Below, in pieces: positions 37,575 to 47,851 of a stretch of DNA of 64,000 nt (position 1 is its first letter; each line of letters starts with the position of its first letter). A model generated the notes under the pieces. The model saw only the letters and a list, made by a program, of their open reading frames with translations, was not told the DNA's origin and searched no databases. A program made the position numbers and the translations under genes. The DNA is from Rhabdaerophilum calidifontis (GTDB lineage Bacteria; Pseudomonadota; Alphaproteobacteria; Rhizobiales; Beijerinckiaceae): NCBI RefSeq assembly GCF_008641065.1, contig NZ_VTRS01000001.1, positions 186,001 to 250,000 of the forward strand, read 5' to 3'.

Positions 37575-38900
37575 TCAGGCGTCGCGCGCGATCAGATGAA
37601 AGAACGATCCTGTCACATGCCCGCGCCGGCTGCCGGTTTCCGGCATCACGGCCCCCGTCGGATCGCGGATGACGGCGAGCGGCGCATCGGGCTGGTGGGT
37701 GATCCCGGCATAGTGGAATTCATGGCCGATCAGCCTGGTGCCTGCGGCCAGCCCGGGCATGGCTTCCAGCAGGGTGGCACGACGATAGCCAAGCCGCATG
37801 CGCTTCGGCAGGAAGCTGGTTTCAAGCCCCAGCAGACCGAGCATGGCATGGCGCGCTCCGTCACGGGTCGTGATGCCCGCGCCAAGGGTCATGTATCCGC
37901 CGCACTCGCCATGGACGGGTTTCCTGCGGGCGAAGGCCTGCATGCCGCTGCGAAACCGGCCCGCATCCGTCAGACGCGGCGCATGCAATTCCGGATATCC
38001 CCCTGGCAGCCAGACGATATCCGCGCTCTCGTCCGGGGGCTCGTCGGCGAGCGGCGAGAACGGCAGGATGGTGGCGCCGGATGCGCGCCACCCGGCGATC
38101 ATGTGCGGGTATATGAACGAGAAGGCCGCATCGCGGGCAAGGGCTATCCGCCCGCCCGGAGGTGCCATGCGCAGGGGGTGTTGCCCGGTAAGGCGCGCGG
38201 GCCGCGCCAGCCGGATCAGGGCCTCGAGATCGATACCTGCTGCGACGTGCTCTGCCAGCCCTTCGATGATGCTCGCGAGGTTCGACATCTCGCCGGACTG
38301 CACGAGACCGAGATGGCGAGAGGGCAGATGGCCCTCCTTGCGCGCAGGCAGGCTTCCGAGCAGCGGAATGCCGGCCTGATCGAGGCCCGTTTCGGCAAGT
38401 TCCCGGTGCCGTTCGCTGGCGACGCGGTTGAGGATCACGCCGGCCACGAGAACATCCGGCCTGAAGGTTGCGCAGCCCAGCGCGATGGCGCCGGCGGTCT
38501 GCGCCATCTTTGCGGCATCGATGACCAGGATCACGGGCCAACCGGTTGCCGCGGCGATATCGGCGGTCGAACCGGCGCCGGTCCTGCCCGGGGCAGGGCC
38601 GGCATCGAACAGGCCCATCACGCCTTCCGCGATGGCGAGATCATGGCTGCCGGCGAGCGCAAGGATTCCGGCCATCTCGGCGGTTCCCATCGCAAAGCCG
38701 TCGAGATTGAAGCAGGGCCGCCCCGCCGCAGCGCCGAGAAAGCCCGGATCGATGTAATCCGGACCACATTTGAACGGCTGGATCCGCAACCCTTTCCGGC
38801 ACAGGGCGAAGATGAGGCCGGTGGTCAGGCTGGTCTTGCCCGCGCCGGAATGCGTCGCCGCGATGATCAGGCCGGATTGACCCGGATAGGGCGGGCTCAT
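37575..38900 (-). CDS. cobB: Cobyrinate / hydrogenobyrinate a,c-diamide synthase
   Basis: 441 residues. The N-terminal ATP-binding domain has the P-loop HSGAGKTS (17-24) and IQPFKCGPDYIDPGF; the C-terminal glutamine amidotransferase domain has the Cys in HGECGGYMTLG and a late His. In the aerobic pathway CobB amidates hydrogenobyrinic acid just before CobN-dependent cobalt insertion, so its place directly after cobN (4-base overlap) fits. This is the corrin enzyme, not the sirtuin also named CobB. Last gene of the leftward riboswitch-controlled operon. Confidence 0.95.
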   Translation of the reverse strand: MSPPYPGQSGLIIAATHSGAGKTSLTTGLIFALCRKGLRIQPFKCGPDYIDPGFLGAAAGRPCFNLDGFAMGTAEMAGILALAGSHDLAIAEGVMGLFDAGPAPGRTGAGSTADIAAATGWPVILVIDAAKMAQTAGAIALGCATFRPDVLVAGVILNRVASERHRELAETGLDQAGIPLLGSLPARKEGHLPSRHLGLVQSGEMSNLASIIEGLAEHVAAGIDLEALIRLARPARLTGQHPLRMAPPGGRIALARDAAFSFIYPHMIAGWRASGATILPFSPLADEPPDESADIVWLPGGYPELHAPRLTDAGRFRSGMQAFARRKPVHGECGGYMTLGAGITTRDGARHAMLGLLGLETSFLPKRMRLGYRRATLLEAMPGLAAGTRLIGHEFHYAGITHQPDAPLAVIRDPTGAVMPETGSRRGHVTGSFFHLIARDA

Positions 38901-41900
38901 GAGGCCGGCCCTGCAACAGCCGCCGCCGAACCGGACAATTCGGCGAGGATCGCCCTGGCTCCATTCGAACGCGGCTGCCAGAACCCGCGCCGGATCGCTT
39001 CCTCGAAGCGCAGGGCCATTTCGCGCAGCGCATCGGGATTATGCTCGCGGATAAACGTCCGAACGGCGTTGTCCGCCAGATAGGCGTCGAAGAGCTGATC
39101 GAAATGATGGCTCTTGACGGCATGCGTCGTCGCGGCGAATGCGAACAGGTAATCCAGTGTGGCGGCCATTTCGAACGCACCCTTGTAGCCGTGACGCATG
39201 ATTCCGGCGATCCATTTGGGGTTCGCGGCACGGCCCCGGACGACGCGGGCGATCTCTTCGGCAAGCGTCCTGACCTTGGGGTCTTCCGGACGCGAAGTAT
39301 CCGTATGGTAGATCGGGACGGGTCTTCCCGACAGCGTTTCGATGCTCGCGGCAAGGCCGCCCATGAACTGGTAGTAATCGTCGGAATCGAGCAGATCATG
39401 CTCGCGATTGTCCTGCGCCTGCAGCACGGCATCGGCGGCTCGCAGCCGGCGCTCCAGGGCTTCCCGGTCGGCGCGGCCATCCTGTCCGCCGCCATAGGCG
39501 AATCCGCTCCAGGCGAGGTAGAGTTCCGATAGGTCTGCGCGCCCCGTCCAGGCACCGCTGTCGATCGGCGCCTGAAGGCCCGCCCCGTAAGCGCCCGGCA
39601 TGGCACCGAACACGCGGGCGCTCGCCAATCGTGTTGCGGAGGGCAGGTCGTGTCCGGCCTTTCTCAAAGCCCTCACCTCGCGTCTGACGGCGGCAGCGAC
39701 AGGGTTCTGATGCGCGTCCTCGTCCAGCGCGGCGACGGCTTTGACGGCGCTGTCGATCAGATCCATCTGGGTCGGGAAGGCGTCGCGGAACAGGCCCGAA
39801 ACCCGGAAGGTTACATCGACGCGCGGGCGTCTCATCTCGGAGGCGGGCAGGATCTCGAATCCGGTCACACGGCCCGATGCGGGTTCCCAGACAGGCCGAC
39901 AGCCGAGAAGCGCCAGCGCCTGCGCCACGTCATCGCCGCCGGTGCGCATGTTGGCGGTGCCCCAGGCGGAAAAGGCAACGGATCTGAGCCAGCTTCCCGT
40001 CTCGTCCCAATGGCGCTTGACCAGCGCTTCGGCACTGGCCTTGCCGATGGCAAAGGCCGACGGTGTCGGCACCGCGCGCGGATCAACGGCATAGAAATTG
40101 CGGCCGGTCGGCAGTACGTCCGGGCGGCCCCGGCTCGGTGCGCCGCTCGGACCGGGTGCGACATGCCTGCCGTCGAGGGCCGCGAGGATCGCCGCTGTTT
40201 CCGCCGCTCCGCAGGCATCCACGGCCGGCAGCAGCGTCGATCTGATCCAGGCAAGAACCGCAGATGTCCGCGCCCATTCAGAAGGGCAATTCCGGGTCTC
40301 GCCAACAAGCTGTTGCGCCAGCAATTCGACCCGCTCGACGGTATCGCCCGCGCTCCGCCATGGATCGGCGGAGAGGCGGATCAGCGCGTGCGGTCTCGGG
40401 CCCGTCCAGGCGGCGGAAAGGTCCCGCGTGAGGGGGTCGAAATCGCCGAGGCCGAGATCGGCCGCGATCGCCCGGTGAAGCGAGCGCGCGGCCGGTGCCT
40501 CGCCGGGACGCGGCACCCTCGCGATCGAGACCGCGAGATCGGTGCGCAAACGCCCCTGCGGGGAAGAACCGATCACATGCAGTCCATCGCGGATCTGCAT
40601 TTCCTTGAGATCGCACAGATGCGCGTCAACGCGGCGAACCTGCTCCTCGATCGGCATCGCGGCGTTCAGCCCGATATCCTCGTCGAGGCGAAGCACGGAT
40701 GCATAGCCCGCGATTTCATCGGCCAGCCTGCGGGCACGGCGCGGGTCGAGATCGGTCGCCAATGCATGCTCATCGACCAGCGTTTCAAGCTGCGCCAGAT
40801 CGCCATGCAGCTCTCCCCGCGTCAGCGGCGGCGTGAGATGATCTATGATGACCGCAGAAATGCGCCTCTTGGCCTGCACGCCTTCACCCGGATCGTTGAC
40901 AATGAACGGGTAGATGTTCGGCAGAGGGCCGATCAGCGCGGCGGGCCAACAGGCTTGCGACAGGCCGACCGCCTTGCCGGGCAGCCATTCCAGATTGCCG
41001 TGCTTGCCGAGATGGATGAAGGCATGGGCCTGGAACTCCGTCCGGAGCCAGAGATAGGTCGCGATGTAACGGTGCGGCGGCACAAGGGCCGGATCATGAA
41101 AGGTCGCGGCCGGGTCGACATCATACCCTCGGGAAGGCTGTATGCAGAGGACCAGGTTGCCGAAGCGGTGCAGCGCCAGCTGGATCGCGCCGCCGACGGC
41201 ATGCGGGTCGGCCTCCGGCTCGCCCCATTGATCGCGCGCTTGCTGCCGGAGATCGGCGGGAAGCGCGGCGAAGGCCCTTCGGTAGGCCTCGAGTGGCCAC
41301 GCGACGGAGGCAGGCGCGGTCTTGTCCGCCGCGTTGGTGGGGCCGGCCGCCAGCAATGCCATAAGGCCCGCCGATGTGCGCGGCGCGTCGCCGGTCAGAT
41401 ATCCGTTTGCTTCGAGGGCTGCGACAAGATCGGCGCAGGATTGCGGCGTGTCGAGGCCGACCCCATTGGCCAGACGGCCATCGCGGTTCGGATAATTTGC
41501 GAGGATGATGGCCAGCCGCCGCTCGCCCGGCTTCGTGCGCTGCAGCTTCACCAGTGCCGCCGCGCGCGCCGCCAGCGCGGCCACCTGCGAAGGCTCTGCC
41601 TGCAGCACGGTCGGAACATGGTGCGCTTCGGCATCCCAGGCGATCTTCGTCTTGAAGGCGACGGGGCTTGTGAAGATGCGTCCGTCAAGCTCGGGCATCA
41701 CCACATGCATGGCGAGATCGGACGGCCCCATGCCGCGTTGGGAAGCCGCCCATTCCCTGCGCGACTGGCCCGCAAAGGCCGTCTGGAGCACGGGTGTTTC
41801 CCGAAAAAGGGCAGCGGTATCAGCCGCAAAAGCGGTCGCGTTGATGACCACGGATGGCGCCACCACCTTCAGGGCCGAAGCAACCACGTCGCGCGCCACG

Positions 41901-42595
41901 GGATCCTTCAGGCTGGAAACATAAAGGATGCTCAGGCGCAGGCCCTGCTGTTTCAGGGCTTCCCGCAGGGCATCGGCAGGCTCGAGATCGCCGGCCTGGG
42001 CGAGGGCGCGGTAGATGATCAGAGCCGCATCGGCGGGGCATGCGTCTTCCGAAGCGACGAAGCCGGCCAGCGGCATCGGCTCGGGGGGTGGCACCTCCTC
42101 CCTCCCGTCGAGCAGCGATGCCATGAAATGCAGGCCGTTGCGGACATTGCGCGCACCGCCCTCGCTCAGATAGCGCCAGAGCGATCGGGTCTTTTCGAGC
42201 CCTGCGGTTCCCCGCGCAGCATATTGCTCGTCCCAGACCGTTCCGCCGGGCACGAGGGCGAGCTGGCGGCCCGGTTTCGCGAAAGCCCATTCCCGCAGCG
42301 CATCGACGCCTTCCGGCCAATAGCTCTCCCCGCCGATCTGGCGCAGGACGACGAGCCTTGTGCCGCGAAGGGTTTCCTCGATGTAGGGGGCGATCGCCGA
42401 AGGATTCGTCAGCGTCAGGTAATTCGTCAGGGTCAGAGACGGCGCATCCGCGCCGATATCGCGATGACATTCGGCCAGAAGGCGCAATTCGCTGTCATGG
42501 GCACTGATGAAGACGATATCGGCGGTTGGTTGATGCTCCTCGCGGTTCGGGGCGCCGAAATCGATCTTGCCTTTCTGGAACAGCCGCATGTGCAT
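38897..42595 (-). CDS. cobN: Aerobic cobaltochelatase subunit CobN
   Basis: 1232 residues, the usual length. Family features include WLPGKAVGLSQACWPAALIG, HLGKHGNLEWLPGK, VNDPGEG, the ranges around YFAVDPRAVPTPSAF-like YAVDPRAVPT and the C-terminal MRHGYKGAFEMAATLDYLFAF. CobN is the large chelatase subunit that inserts Co2+ into hydrogenobyrinate a,c-diamide with CobS and CobT, which are not in the window. A 161-base gap separates it from btuF. No cobW precedes it, although cobW-cobN is a common arrangement. Confidence 0.96.
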   Translation of the reverse strand: MHMRLFQKGKIDFGAPNREEHQPTADIVFISAHDSELRLLAECHRDIGADAPSLTLTNYLTLTNPSAIAPYIEETLRGTRLVVLRQIGGESYWPEGVDALREWAFAKPGRQLALVPGGTVWDEQYAARGTAGLEKTRSLWRYLSEGGARNVRNGLHFMASLLDGREEVPPPEPMPLAGFVASEDACPADAALIIYRALAQAGDLEPADALREALKQQGLRLSILYVSSLKDPVARDVVASALKVVAPSVVINATAFAADTAALFRETPVLQTAFAGQSRREWAASQRGMGPSDLAMHVVMPELDGRIFTSPVAFKTKIAWDAEAHHVPTVLQAEPSQVAALAARAAALVKLQRTKPGERRLAIILANYPNRDGRLANGVGLDTPQSCADLVAALEANGYLTGDAPRTSAGLMALLAAGPTNAADKTAPASVAWPLEAYRRAFAALPADLRQQARDQWGEPEADPHAVGGAIQLALHRFGNLVLCIQPSRGYDVDPAATFHDPALVPPHRYIATYLWLRTEFQAHAFIHLGKHGNLEWLPGKAVGLSQACWPAALIGPLPNIYPFIVNDPGEGVQAKRRISAVIIDHLTPPLTRGELHGDLAQLETLVDEHALATDLDPRRARRLADEIAGYASVLRLDEDIGLNAAMPIEEQVRRVDAHLCDLKEMQIRDGLHVIGSSPQGRLRTDLAVSIARVPRPGEAPAARSLHRAIAADLGLGDFDPLTRDLSAAWTGPRPHALIRLSADPWRSAGDTVERVELLAQQLVGETRNCPSEWARTSAVLAWIRSTLLPAVDACGAAETAAILAALDGRHVAPGPSGAPSRGRPDVLPTGRNFYAVDPRAVPTPSAFAIGKASAEALVKRHWDETGSWLRSVAFSAWGTANMRTGGDDVAQALALLGCRPVWEPASGRVTGFEILPASEMRRPRVDVTFRVSGLFRDAFPTQMDLIDSAVKAVAALDEDAHQNPVAAAVRREVRALRKAGHDLPSATRLASARVFGAMPGAYGAGLQAPIDSGAWTGRADLSELYLAWSGFAYGGGQDGRADREALERRLRAADAVLQAQDNREHDLLDSDDYYQFMGGLAASIETLSGRPVPIYHTDTSRPEDPKVRTLAEEIARVVRGRAANPKWIAGIMRHGYKGAFEMAATLDYLFAFAATTHAVKSHHFDQLFDAYLADNAVRTFIREHNPDALREMALRFEEAIRRGFWQPRSNGARAILAELSGSAAAVAGPAS

Positions 42596-42756
42596 GGCGT
42601 GTCACCGCGCCGCGTGGGCAGGGGGCAGGCTGGCGGCATGCGGCAGGCCCGTCCATCCGGGATCGGCATGATGCCGGGAACGCGACGTGGACCCTGTCCC
42701 GCCGCACGGCAACCGCGCAAGAAGGCATGCACCCAGGGTTCCGGGAGAGACAGGCA

Positions 42757-43692
42757 TCATGGTTCCCGGGGCTGGCGCGGCGCGAGGCGGGCGATCTGTC
42801 CAGCCAGGCTCCGTATCGCCTCGACCAGCATCGGCCCGCCGCAGATTGTCAGCCGCTCGGGGATGACGATGCGTCGCTCGGGCGGAAACAGCGACTGGAG
42901 GGCAGGATGCAGCAGGAGCGCCCTGCCCTGATCCTCGGCCACGTTGTCATCGCGCGCGATCAGAATGGCATCCGGCTTCAGCATCACGATCTGCTCCAGC
43001 GCGATGCGCCCGCCCGTCCTGATCCCAAGTTCCGCCGCGGCGTTGACAAGCCCGGCCTGCGCGAGAAGCTCCGACATCAGCGAGTGTGCGCCCGAAACCC
43101 AGGCCCGGCGGGAAAGCGGCAATACTGTCAGCTTCCGGGCGGAGGCGGCAGCGCGCAATTCGGCCAGCGCCGCATCGATCTCGGCATTCCGTGCCGAGGC
43201 CCTGGCGCCGGCCCCCGTGATCTCTCCAAAGCGCGTGATCTGACGTTTCGTCTCGGCCACGGAACGCACCGGCGCAAATTCTTCGAGATTGATGCCGCGT
43301 GCGCGGATGAACTCCCGGGTTGCACGCTTGGTGAACGTGCCGGTCACGACGAGATCGGGCTTGAGCACCATGATCTCCTCCGCGGACCCGGAGAGGATGG
43401 GCAGGCTCTTCGCGCGACTTGCCATGAAGGAGCGGGCAGCATCGGCCGCAAACGGGCTGAGGCCCGCGATCTGCTCCGGCGCGGCAAGGTCGAGCAGCAC
43501 CTGATCCGTGCACATGTTGAGCGAAATGATCCGCCTCGACGGGTCAGCCTGGGCGCAGACAATGCCGCCCAGCAAGCAAAAACCCGCGTAGGTCACACGG
43601 ATGAGGCGCAGGCCGGGAAACGCGGACGGGCGCAGAAACGCGAGCCCCCCTCTCGGGCAGCGCCGCCGGCTTCCGCTCACGCCAATCCCCAT
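42757..43692 (-). CDS. btuF: Cobalamin/corrinoid ABC transporter substrate-binding protein (BtuF-like)
   Basis: 311 residues with an N-terminal hydrophobic segment GLRLIRVTYAGFCLLGGIVCAQA acting as signal peptide after a basic leader. The mature part begins RRIISLNMCTDQVLLDLAAPEQIAGLSPFA, typical of class III periplasmic-binding proteins (BtuF/FhuD fold), with VLKPDLVV and a long backbone helix. The start overlaps the btuD end by 16 bases. Its position among btuB-C-D and cob genes under a cobalamin riboswitch supports corrinoid specificity over iron-siderophore. Confidence 0.88.
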   Translation of the reverse strand: MGIGVSGSRRRCPRGGLAFLRPSAFPGLRLIRVTYAGFCLLGGIVCAQADPSRRIISLNMCTDQVLLDLAAPEQIAGLSPFAADAARSFMASRAKSLPILSGSAEEIMVLKPDLVVTGTFTKRATREFIRARGINLEEFAPVRSVAETKRQITRFGEITGAGARASARNAEIDAALAELRAAASARKLTVLPLSRRAWVSGAHSLMSELLAQAGLVNAAAELGIRTGGRIALEQIVMLKPDAILIARDDNVAEDQGRALLLHPALQSLFPPERRIVIPERLTICGGPMLVEAIRSLAGQIARLAPRQPREP

Positions 43693-44453
43693 GGCGTCAC
43701 GATCTCTTCTCCGTCGATGGTCTGACGCAGCGCCGTAATGCCGTAGACTTTGGCGAGATGCTCATCCGTCAAGACGTCGGCCGGCGCCCCCCGGGCCACG
43801 AGGAGCCCCTCGTGCATCAGCATGATCTCGTCCGCGAGACGACTGGCCAGGGCGATGTCATGCGTGACCGCGACCACCAGGGCGCCGCGCCGGGCCTCGG
43901 AGCGCAGATCCTGCATGACGGTGATCTGATACCGCGGATCGAGTGACGCCGTCGGTTCGTCGACCAGCAGGATCTCGGGTTGCCCCGCCAGCACTCGGGC
44001 CAGCATCACGCGGGCCCGCTCGCCGCCCGAGAGCGTCGTCACGGCCTGATCGGCGAACCGCGTCGTGTCGGTGCGCATCATCGCGGTGTTCACGGCCGTG
44101 GCGTCGGCCCCGCGCATGGCCGCGGGATCGGCAAGGCCGTGGGGAAAGCGCCCGAGCGCCACCACGTCGCAGGTGCTGAGCGGCCAGTGCACCTGATGTC
44201 CTTGCGGGAGATATCCCATGCGCTGCGCGCGCTGCTTGCGGCTGAGTGCCGCCAGGGGCTGATTGCCGATGCGCACAATGCCGCGCGCAGGCAGGAGGCC
44301 GGCCATGGCTTTCAGCAGGGTCGTCTTGCCGGCACCGTTGGGGCCGAGCAGCGCGACAAACCGGGCCGCGCCCAGCGCCAATGTCACGTCGCGCACGACA
44401 TCGCGGCCCCCGAGAGCAACGCTGATCCGGTCCAGGGTCAGTGCCGCGCTCAT
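43677..44453 (-). CDS. btuD: Cobalamin ABC transporter ATP-binding protein (BtuD-like)
   Basis: 258 residues. Walker A GPNGAGKTT is at about 38-46, the signature LSGGERARVMLARVL and Walker B ILLVDEPTASLD follow, and the switch His is in VAVTHD. It belongs to the FecE/BtuD group of importer ATPases. The start overlaps the btuC stop by four bases (ATGA), indicating coupled synthesis of transporter parts. Confidence 0.92.
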   Translation of the reverse strand: MSAALTLDRISVALGGRDVVRDVTLALGAARFVALLGPNGAGKTTLLKAMAGLLPARGIVRIGNQPLAALSRKQRAQRMGYLPQGHQVHWPLSTCDVVALGRFPHGLADPAAMRGADATAVNTAMMRTDTTRFADQAVTTLSGGERARVMLARVLAGQPEILLVDEPTASLDPRYQITVMQDLRSEARRGALVVAVTHDIALASRLADEIMLMHEGLLVARGAPADVLTDEHLAKVYGITALRQTIDGEEIVTPWGLA

Positions 44454-45460
44454 GCCACACCGCCCGCAAGGCTGCGACGTTGATGCATGATCAGATACAG
44501 GAAGAACGGTACGCCGATAAGCGAGGTCAGAACGCCAACCTTGATGTCGCTGGTTGCGGGAATGAGCCTGACCGCAATGTCGGCTGCCATCAGCAGACAG
44601 GCTCCCGTCAAGGCCGCGGGGATCATCAGGCGAGCCGGATCATGCCCGACCAGCGGCCGCACGAGGTGCGGTGCGACCAGACCGATGAAGGAAATGGTTC
44701 CTGCGACCGCGACCGACGCGCCCACTCCAAGCGCCACGCCGAGGATCACGACGAGCCGGAGCAGATCGACATTGACGCCAAGGCTCTGGGCTGCCTCCTC
44801 GCCCAGCGTGAGCGCGCGGAACGCCCCCCGCTGCAGGAACAGCAACACGGCCGCGACAGCGATGAATGGCAGCGCCATCACGACATGGCGCATGCTGCGA
44901 TCTTCCAAGGATCCCAAAAGCCAGAAGGCGATCTCGAGTGCTGCAAACGGGTTGGGCGCAAGGTTCATCGCCAGCGCCGTTCCAGCCCCGGCCAGTGCCG
45001 AGACGGCAAGACCGGAGAGGATCAGCAGCAAGAGCGACGCGCTGCGCCCCGCCACGGCGATCAACAGAAAAACGGAGAGGAATGCGCCGCCGATGGATGC
45101 AACCGGCAGGCCCCAGGAGAGCGTGTCATTCCAACCCAGCGCGATGGTCGATACCGCCGCGAAAGCCGCCGTCTGCGGGGCTCCGAACAGCGAAGGCGCC
45201 GCCAGCGGGTTGCGCAACAGGCCCTGCATGGCCGCGCCCGAAAGCCCGAGAATCGCGCCGATCATCAGCGCAAGCACGGCACGCGGCAGGCGGATCTCCC
45301 TGACGATGATGCCATGCGCATCCAGGCCGATGCCGGCAAGACCGCTCCAGACCTCGGTGAAGGTCAGCCTCACCGGTCCGACCGCAAGGCAGGCCGTGAA
45401 CAGGGTCGCGGCAAGCAGCGCCAGCGCAGGCAGCAGCCACGAGCGGGGCAGGTTCCTCAT
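44450..45460 (-). CDS. btuC: Cobalamin ABC transporter permease (BtuC-like)
   Basis: 336 residues from MRNLPRSWLLPALALLAATL, with about ten membrane segments, the BtuC/FecCD number. Family motifs include RLPRAVLALMIGAILGLSGAAMQGLLRNPLAAP and the L-loop region GTISFIGLVAPHLVRPLVGHDPARL that docks the ATPase. It begins seven bases after the btuB stop and overlaps btuD. Confidence 0.93.
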   Translation of the reverse strand: MRNLPRSWLLPALALLAATLFTACLAVGPVRLTFTEVWSGLAGIGLDAHGIIVREIRLPRAVLALMIGAILGLSGAAMQGLLRNPLAAPSLFGAPQTAAFAAVSTIALGWNDTLSWGLPVASIGGAFLSVFLLIAVAGRSASLLLLILSGLAVSALAGAGTALAMNLAPNPFAALEIAFWLLGSLEDRSMRHVVMALPFIAVAAVLLFLQRGAFRALTLGEEAAQSLGVNVDLLRLVVILGVALGVGASVAVAGTISFIGLVAPHLVRPLVGHDPARLMIPAALTGACLLMAADIAVRLIPATSDIKVGVLTSLIGVPFFLYLIMHQRRSLAGGVA

Positions 45461-45467
45461 GCGGGCG

Positions 45468-47489
45468 TTACCATGTCGCGGCCAACCCCGCATAAGCGGC
45501 GCGGCCTGTCGTGCCGAAATTATAAACGTCCTGATACTTGGCGTTGGTGATATTCTCCACACGTAGCGAAGCCTTCCAGGTTTCGTTGAACCTGTAGCTG
45601 GTCGCCATGTCGAGCCGCGCAAAGGGTGCCAGCCTGTCGCGCTCGTTGGATCTTGAAAACCGCTCGGAGATCAGGGTCACCGAAGGCTCAATCAATACCT
45701 GCGGCAACGGCATCCATTGCAGTGCGATCCGGCCCGTATGTTGGGGGCGGCGCTGGAGCGTGAGATTCGTCGCCTCATCCTTGGCGTGAAGATAAGTATA
45801 GGCCGCCGTCATCGAAAGCATGCCTTCGATGATCTCGGCCCGCGCGCTGGCCTCCAGCCCCGAGGTCACCGCGCGATCGACATTGAAGTAACAGCGCGAC
45901 TCGGTCTGTGCGATGCAGCCTGCCGAGTTGTTGAACTGCACAAGATTGCGGATATTGTTGTGAAATATTGTCAATGAGAGTTTGGCGCGGCCTTTTAGGA
46001 ATGACTGGTCGATGCCCGCGTCGAAGCCGGTGCTGAATTCGGGCCGGAGATCGGGTGTGCCGACCACGGCAAAGCGCTGGAACAGGGTCGGGGCCTTGGC
46101 GCCCGTGCCGGCGCTGGCGCGGAGAACCGTGCCGGTTTCGAAGATCTGGTAGGCGGCGGTCGTGCGCCAGGTGCTGAACCCCCTGCTGTCGCTGATTTTG
46201 TCGTGCCTTGCCCCCAGTGAAACCATCAGCCGTTCGCCGATCGGCACTTGCCACAGGCCAAAGCCAGACATCGTGTCCTGATGGGCACCGACATTCCGGA
46301 TGCGTGGCCCGGGTATGGGCAGAACATTGGTGGCAAAGGTGTCGGCGCTCTCGCGTTCGATGCGCGCTCCGGCGATCAGGGAGCCGAATTGCTGCATGCG
46401 GAATGTCGCCTGATACTCGGTGCCGAGCCGATCACCGATGAAATCACTCGTCGTCCGCGTCTCCCGCAGCACGCCGCCCGTCCGCGACAAGGTCGAATTG
46501 ACGAAATTGCGCTCGGTGCGCGCGGCAAACAGCTGGATCGCGTGGGTCAGGGCTCCGTCCCAAGTGTCCAGCTCGGTCCGCGCCGTGATCTGGTTCAGAC
46601 GCCTCGCCGCCGAACTGGCCGTATCGGGGAATGTCGTTGACCCTGGCGATGCAAGGCCCGAACCTGCATCCGTTTCGGCGCGCGTATCAACCGAGATGCC
46701 CGCCAGCTCGAAGCGAAACCCGGTTCCCGGATCGTAGCCAAGGCGGCCATAGCCGCCGAAGCGCTCGAAACCGTCCGCCTCCAGCTTTCCGCCGCGTATT
46801 CCGTGGATGTTATTGGCATTGGACAATCGATCAATCCTGTAGCCATAACGCGAGAATCCGTCGGCGCGCTGAGCCGTGCCGGAGAAGGCGAAGCTCCAGG
46901 GGCCGACGGTGCCGGTGGCGGAGCCGACCGTGCTGACGGTGCCGTAGCTGCCGGCCTCGACCCCGAAGCTGAAACTCGGCTGGCCTCGTCCGCGCTTGGT
47001 GATGATGTTGACCACGCCGCCGATGGCATCCGAGCCGTAAAGCGCCGATTGCGGGCCGCGCAGCACCTCGATGCGCTCGATCAGGGAAGGCGCGATGATC
47101 GAAGCGTCGAATTCGCCGCTGGCCTGTGCCGGATCGTTGATGCGCACACCGTCGATCAGAACCAGCGTGTGGTTGGGATTCGCGCCGCGCAGCCTGATGT
47201 CGCTGGTGCCGCCGGGCCCGCCGGCCTCGGTCAGCGAGACGCCGGGCACGCTGCGCAGCACATCCACCAGCGAGGCGGGATTGGTGCGCTCGATCTCCGC
47301 CCGCGGGACGACCGTGATGGCGCTGCCGGTCCGTTGAATCGCGGTTGGCAGCCGGTTCGCCGTCAGCGTGATTTCGAGAACGGGTTCGGCAGGTTGTCGG
47401 GGTGTTGTCTGCGCGAGCGCCGGAGCGGCCCATGTCAGCAGAAGACAAGCAAAGGACGTGGCGCAAGCCACGCGAGACAGACCAGACAT
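45468..47489 (-). CDS. btuB: TonB-dependent outer-membrane cobalamin receptor (BtuB-like)
   Basis: 673 residues from an ATG after GGAGGAAAC. A signal peptide ends LLLTWAAPALAQ; a TonB-box-like segment (EPVLEITLTANR) and the plug domain follow (ITVVPRAEIERTNPASLVDVL, RGANPNHTLVLIDGVRINDP, VEVLRGPQSALYGSDAIGGV-type segment), then a 22-stranded barrel ending AGLAATW. The terminal residue is Trp rather than the more common Phe. First gene of the operon, directly behind a cobalamin riboswitch, which sets its substrate as a corrinoid with good confidence. Confidence 0.94.
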   Translation of the reverse strand: MSGLSRVACATSFACLLLTWAAPALAQTTPRQPAEPVLEITLTANRLPTAIQRTGSAITVVPRAEIERTNPASLVDVLRSVPGVSLTEAGGPGGTSDIRLRGANPNHTLVLIDGVRINDPAQASGEFDASIIAPSLIERIEVLRGPQSALYGSDAIGGVVNIITKRGRGQPSFSFGVEAGSYGTVSTVGSATGTVGPWSFAFSGTAQRADGFSRYGYRIDRLSNANNIHGIRGGKLEADGFERFGGYGRLGYDPGTGFRFELAGISVDTRAETDAGSGLASPGSTTFPDTASSAARRLNQITARTELDTWDGALTHAIQLFAARTERNFVNSTLSRTGGVLRETRTTSDFIGDRLGTEYQATFRMQQFGSLIAGARIERESADTFATNVLPIPGPRIRNVGAHQDTMSGFGLWQVPIGERLMVSLGARHDKISDSRGFSTWRTTAAYQIFETGTVLRASAGTGAKAPTLFQRFAVVGTPDLRPEFSTGFDAGIDQSFLKGRAKLSLTIFHNNIRNLVQFNNSAGCIAQTESRCYFNVDRAVTSGLEASARAEIIEGMLSMTAAYTYLHAKDEATNLTLQRRPQHTGRIALQWMPLPQVLIEPSVTLISERFSRSNERDRLAPFARLDMATSYRFNETWKASLRVENITNAKYQDVYNFGTTGRAAYAGLAATW

Positions 47490-47529
47490 GTTTCCTCCAA
47501 CGGCCCGCCGCCGTGGTTCGGGTTGCACA

Positions 47530-47715
47530 TGCTCTCGGCCGGTCTCCTGGCTTGCGGCTCAAATGTCGGTTCGACCCTTCCCGATCCTTCGGATCAGTGG
47601 TCATGTCGAAACGGCTCGCCGCTCACAGTTGCGGGGGCAGCCGCCGATTTCAGCCCTGCGGGCCGTCACGGCGTTCCCGTTTCACCTTTCTCCCGAAAGG
47701 CACCGAAAGCGATCC
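47530..47715 (-). ncRNA. Cobalamin riboswitch upstream of btuB
   Basis: On the minus strand the element has the B12 box AGCCAGGAGACCGGCC at 47552-47537, the central GCTGCCCCCGCAACTGTG near 47621-47640 and a 5' GGTGCC at about 47704, in the consensus order. It ends about 40 bases before the btuB start, so it can sequester the ribosome-binding site or affect elongation when adenosylcobalamin is bound. The 130 bases upstream (47721-47851) probably hold the promoter; no clear -35/-10 pair was found. Confidence 0.93.
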
Positions 47716-47851
47716 TGGTTAAGCACGGAACATGGCCCGGGACAAGAACGGGTCGGGAGAACGAAGCCCCCAGCCTGTCGACCGGCACCAGGAGGTCTGA
47801 CTGGACAGACAGCGCGGGCGAAGCGGCATGGCCCCGCCCGCCGCCAGCGTC

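Noticed and set aside
39650-42931. Long plus-strand open frame opposite cobN
   Set aside because: Low-complexity, Arg/Gly/Ala-rich translation with no recognisable domain, fully covered by the well-supported cobN on the other strand.
47784-47805. GGCACCAGGAGGTCTGACT, reminiscent of a third B12 box
   Set aside because: Matches neither orientation of the box in order, and the other conserved riboswitch blocks are absent around it.
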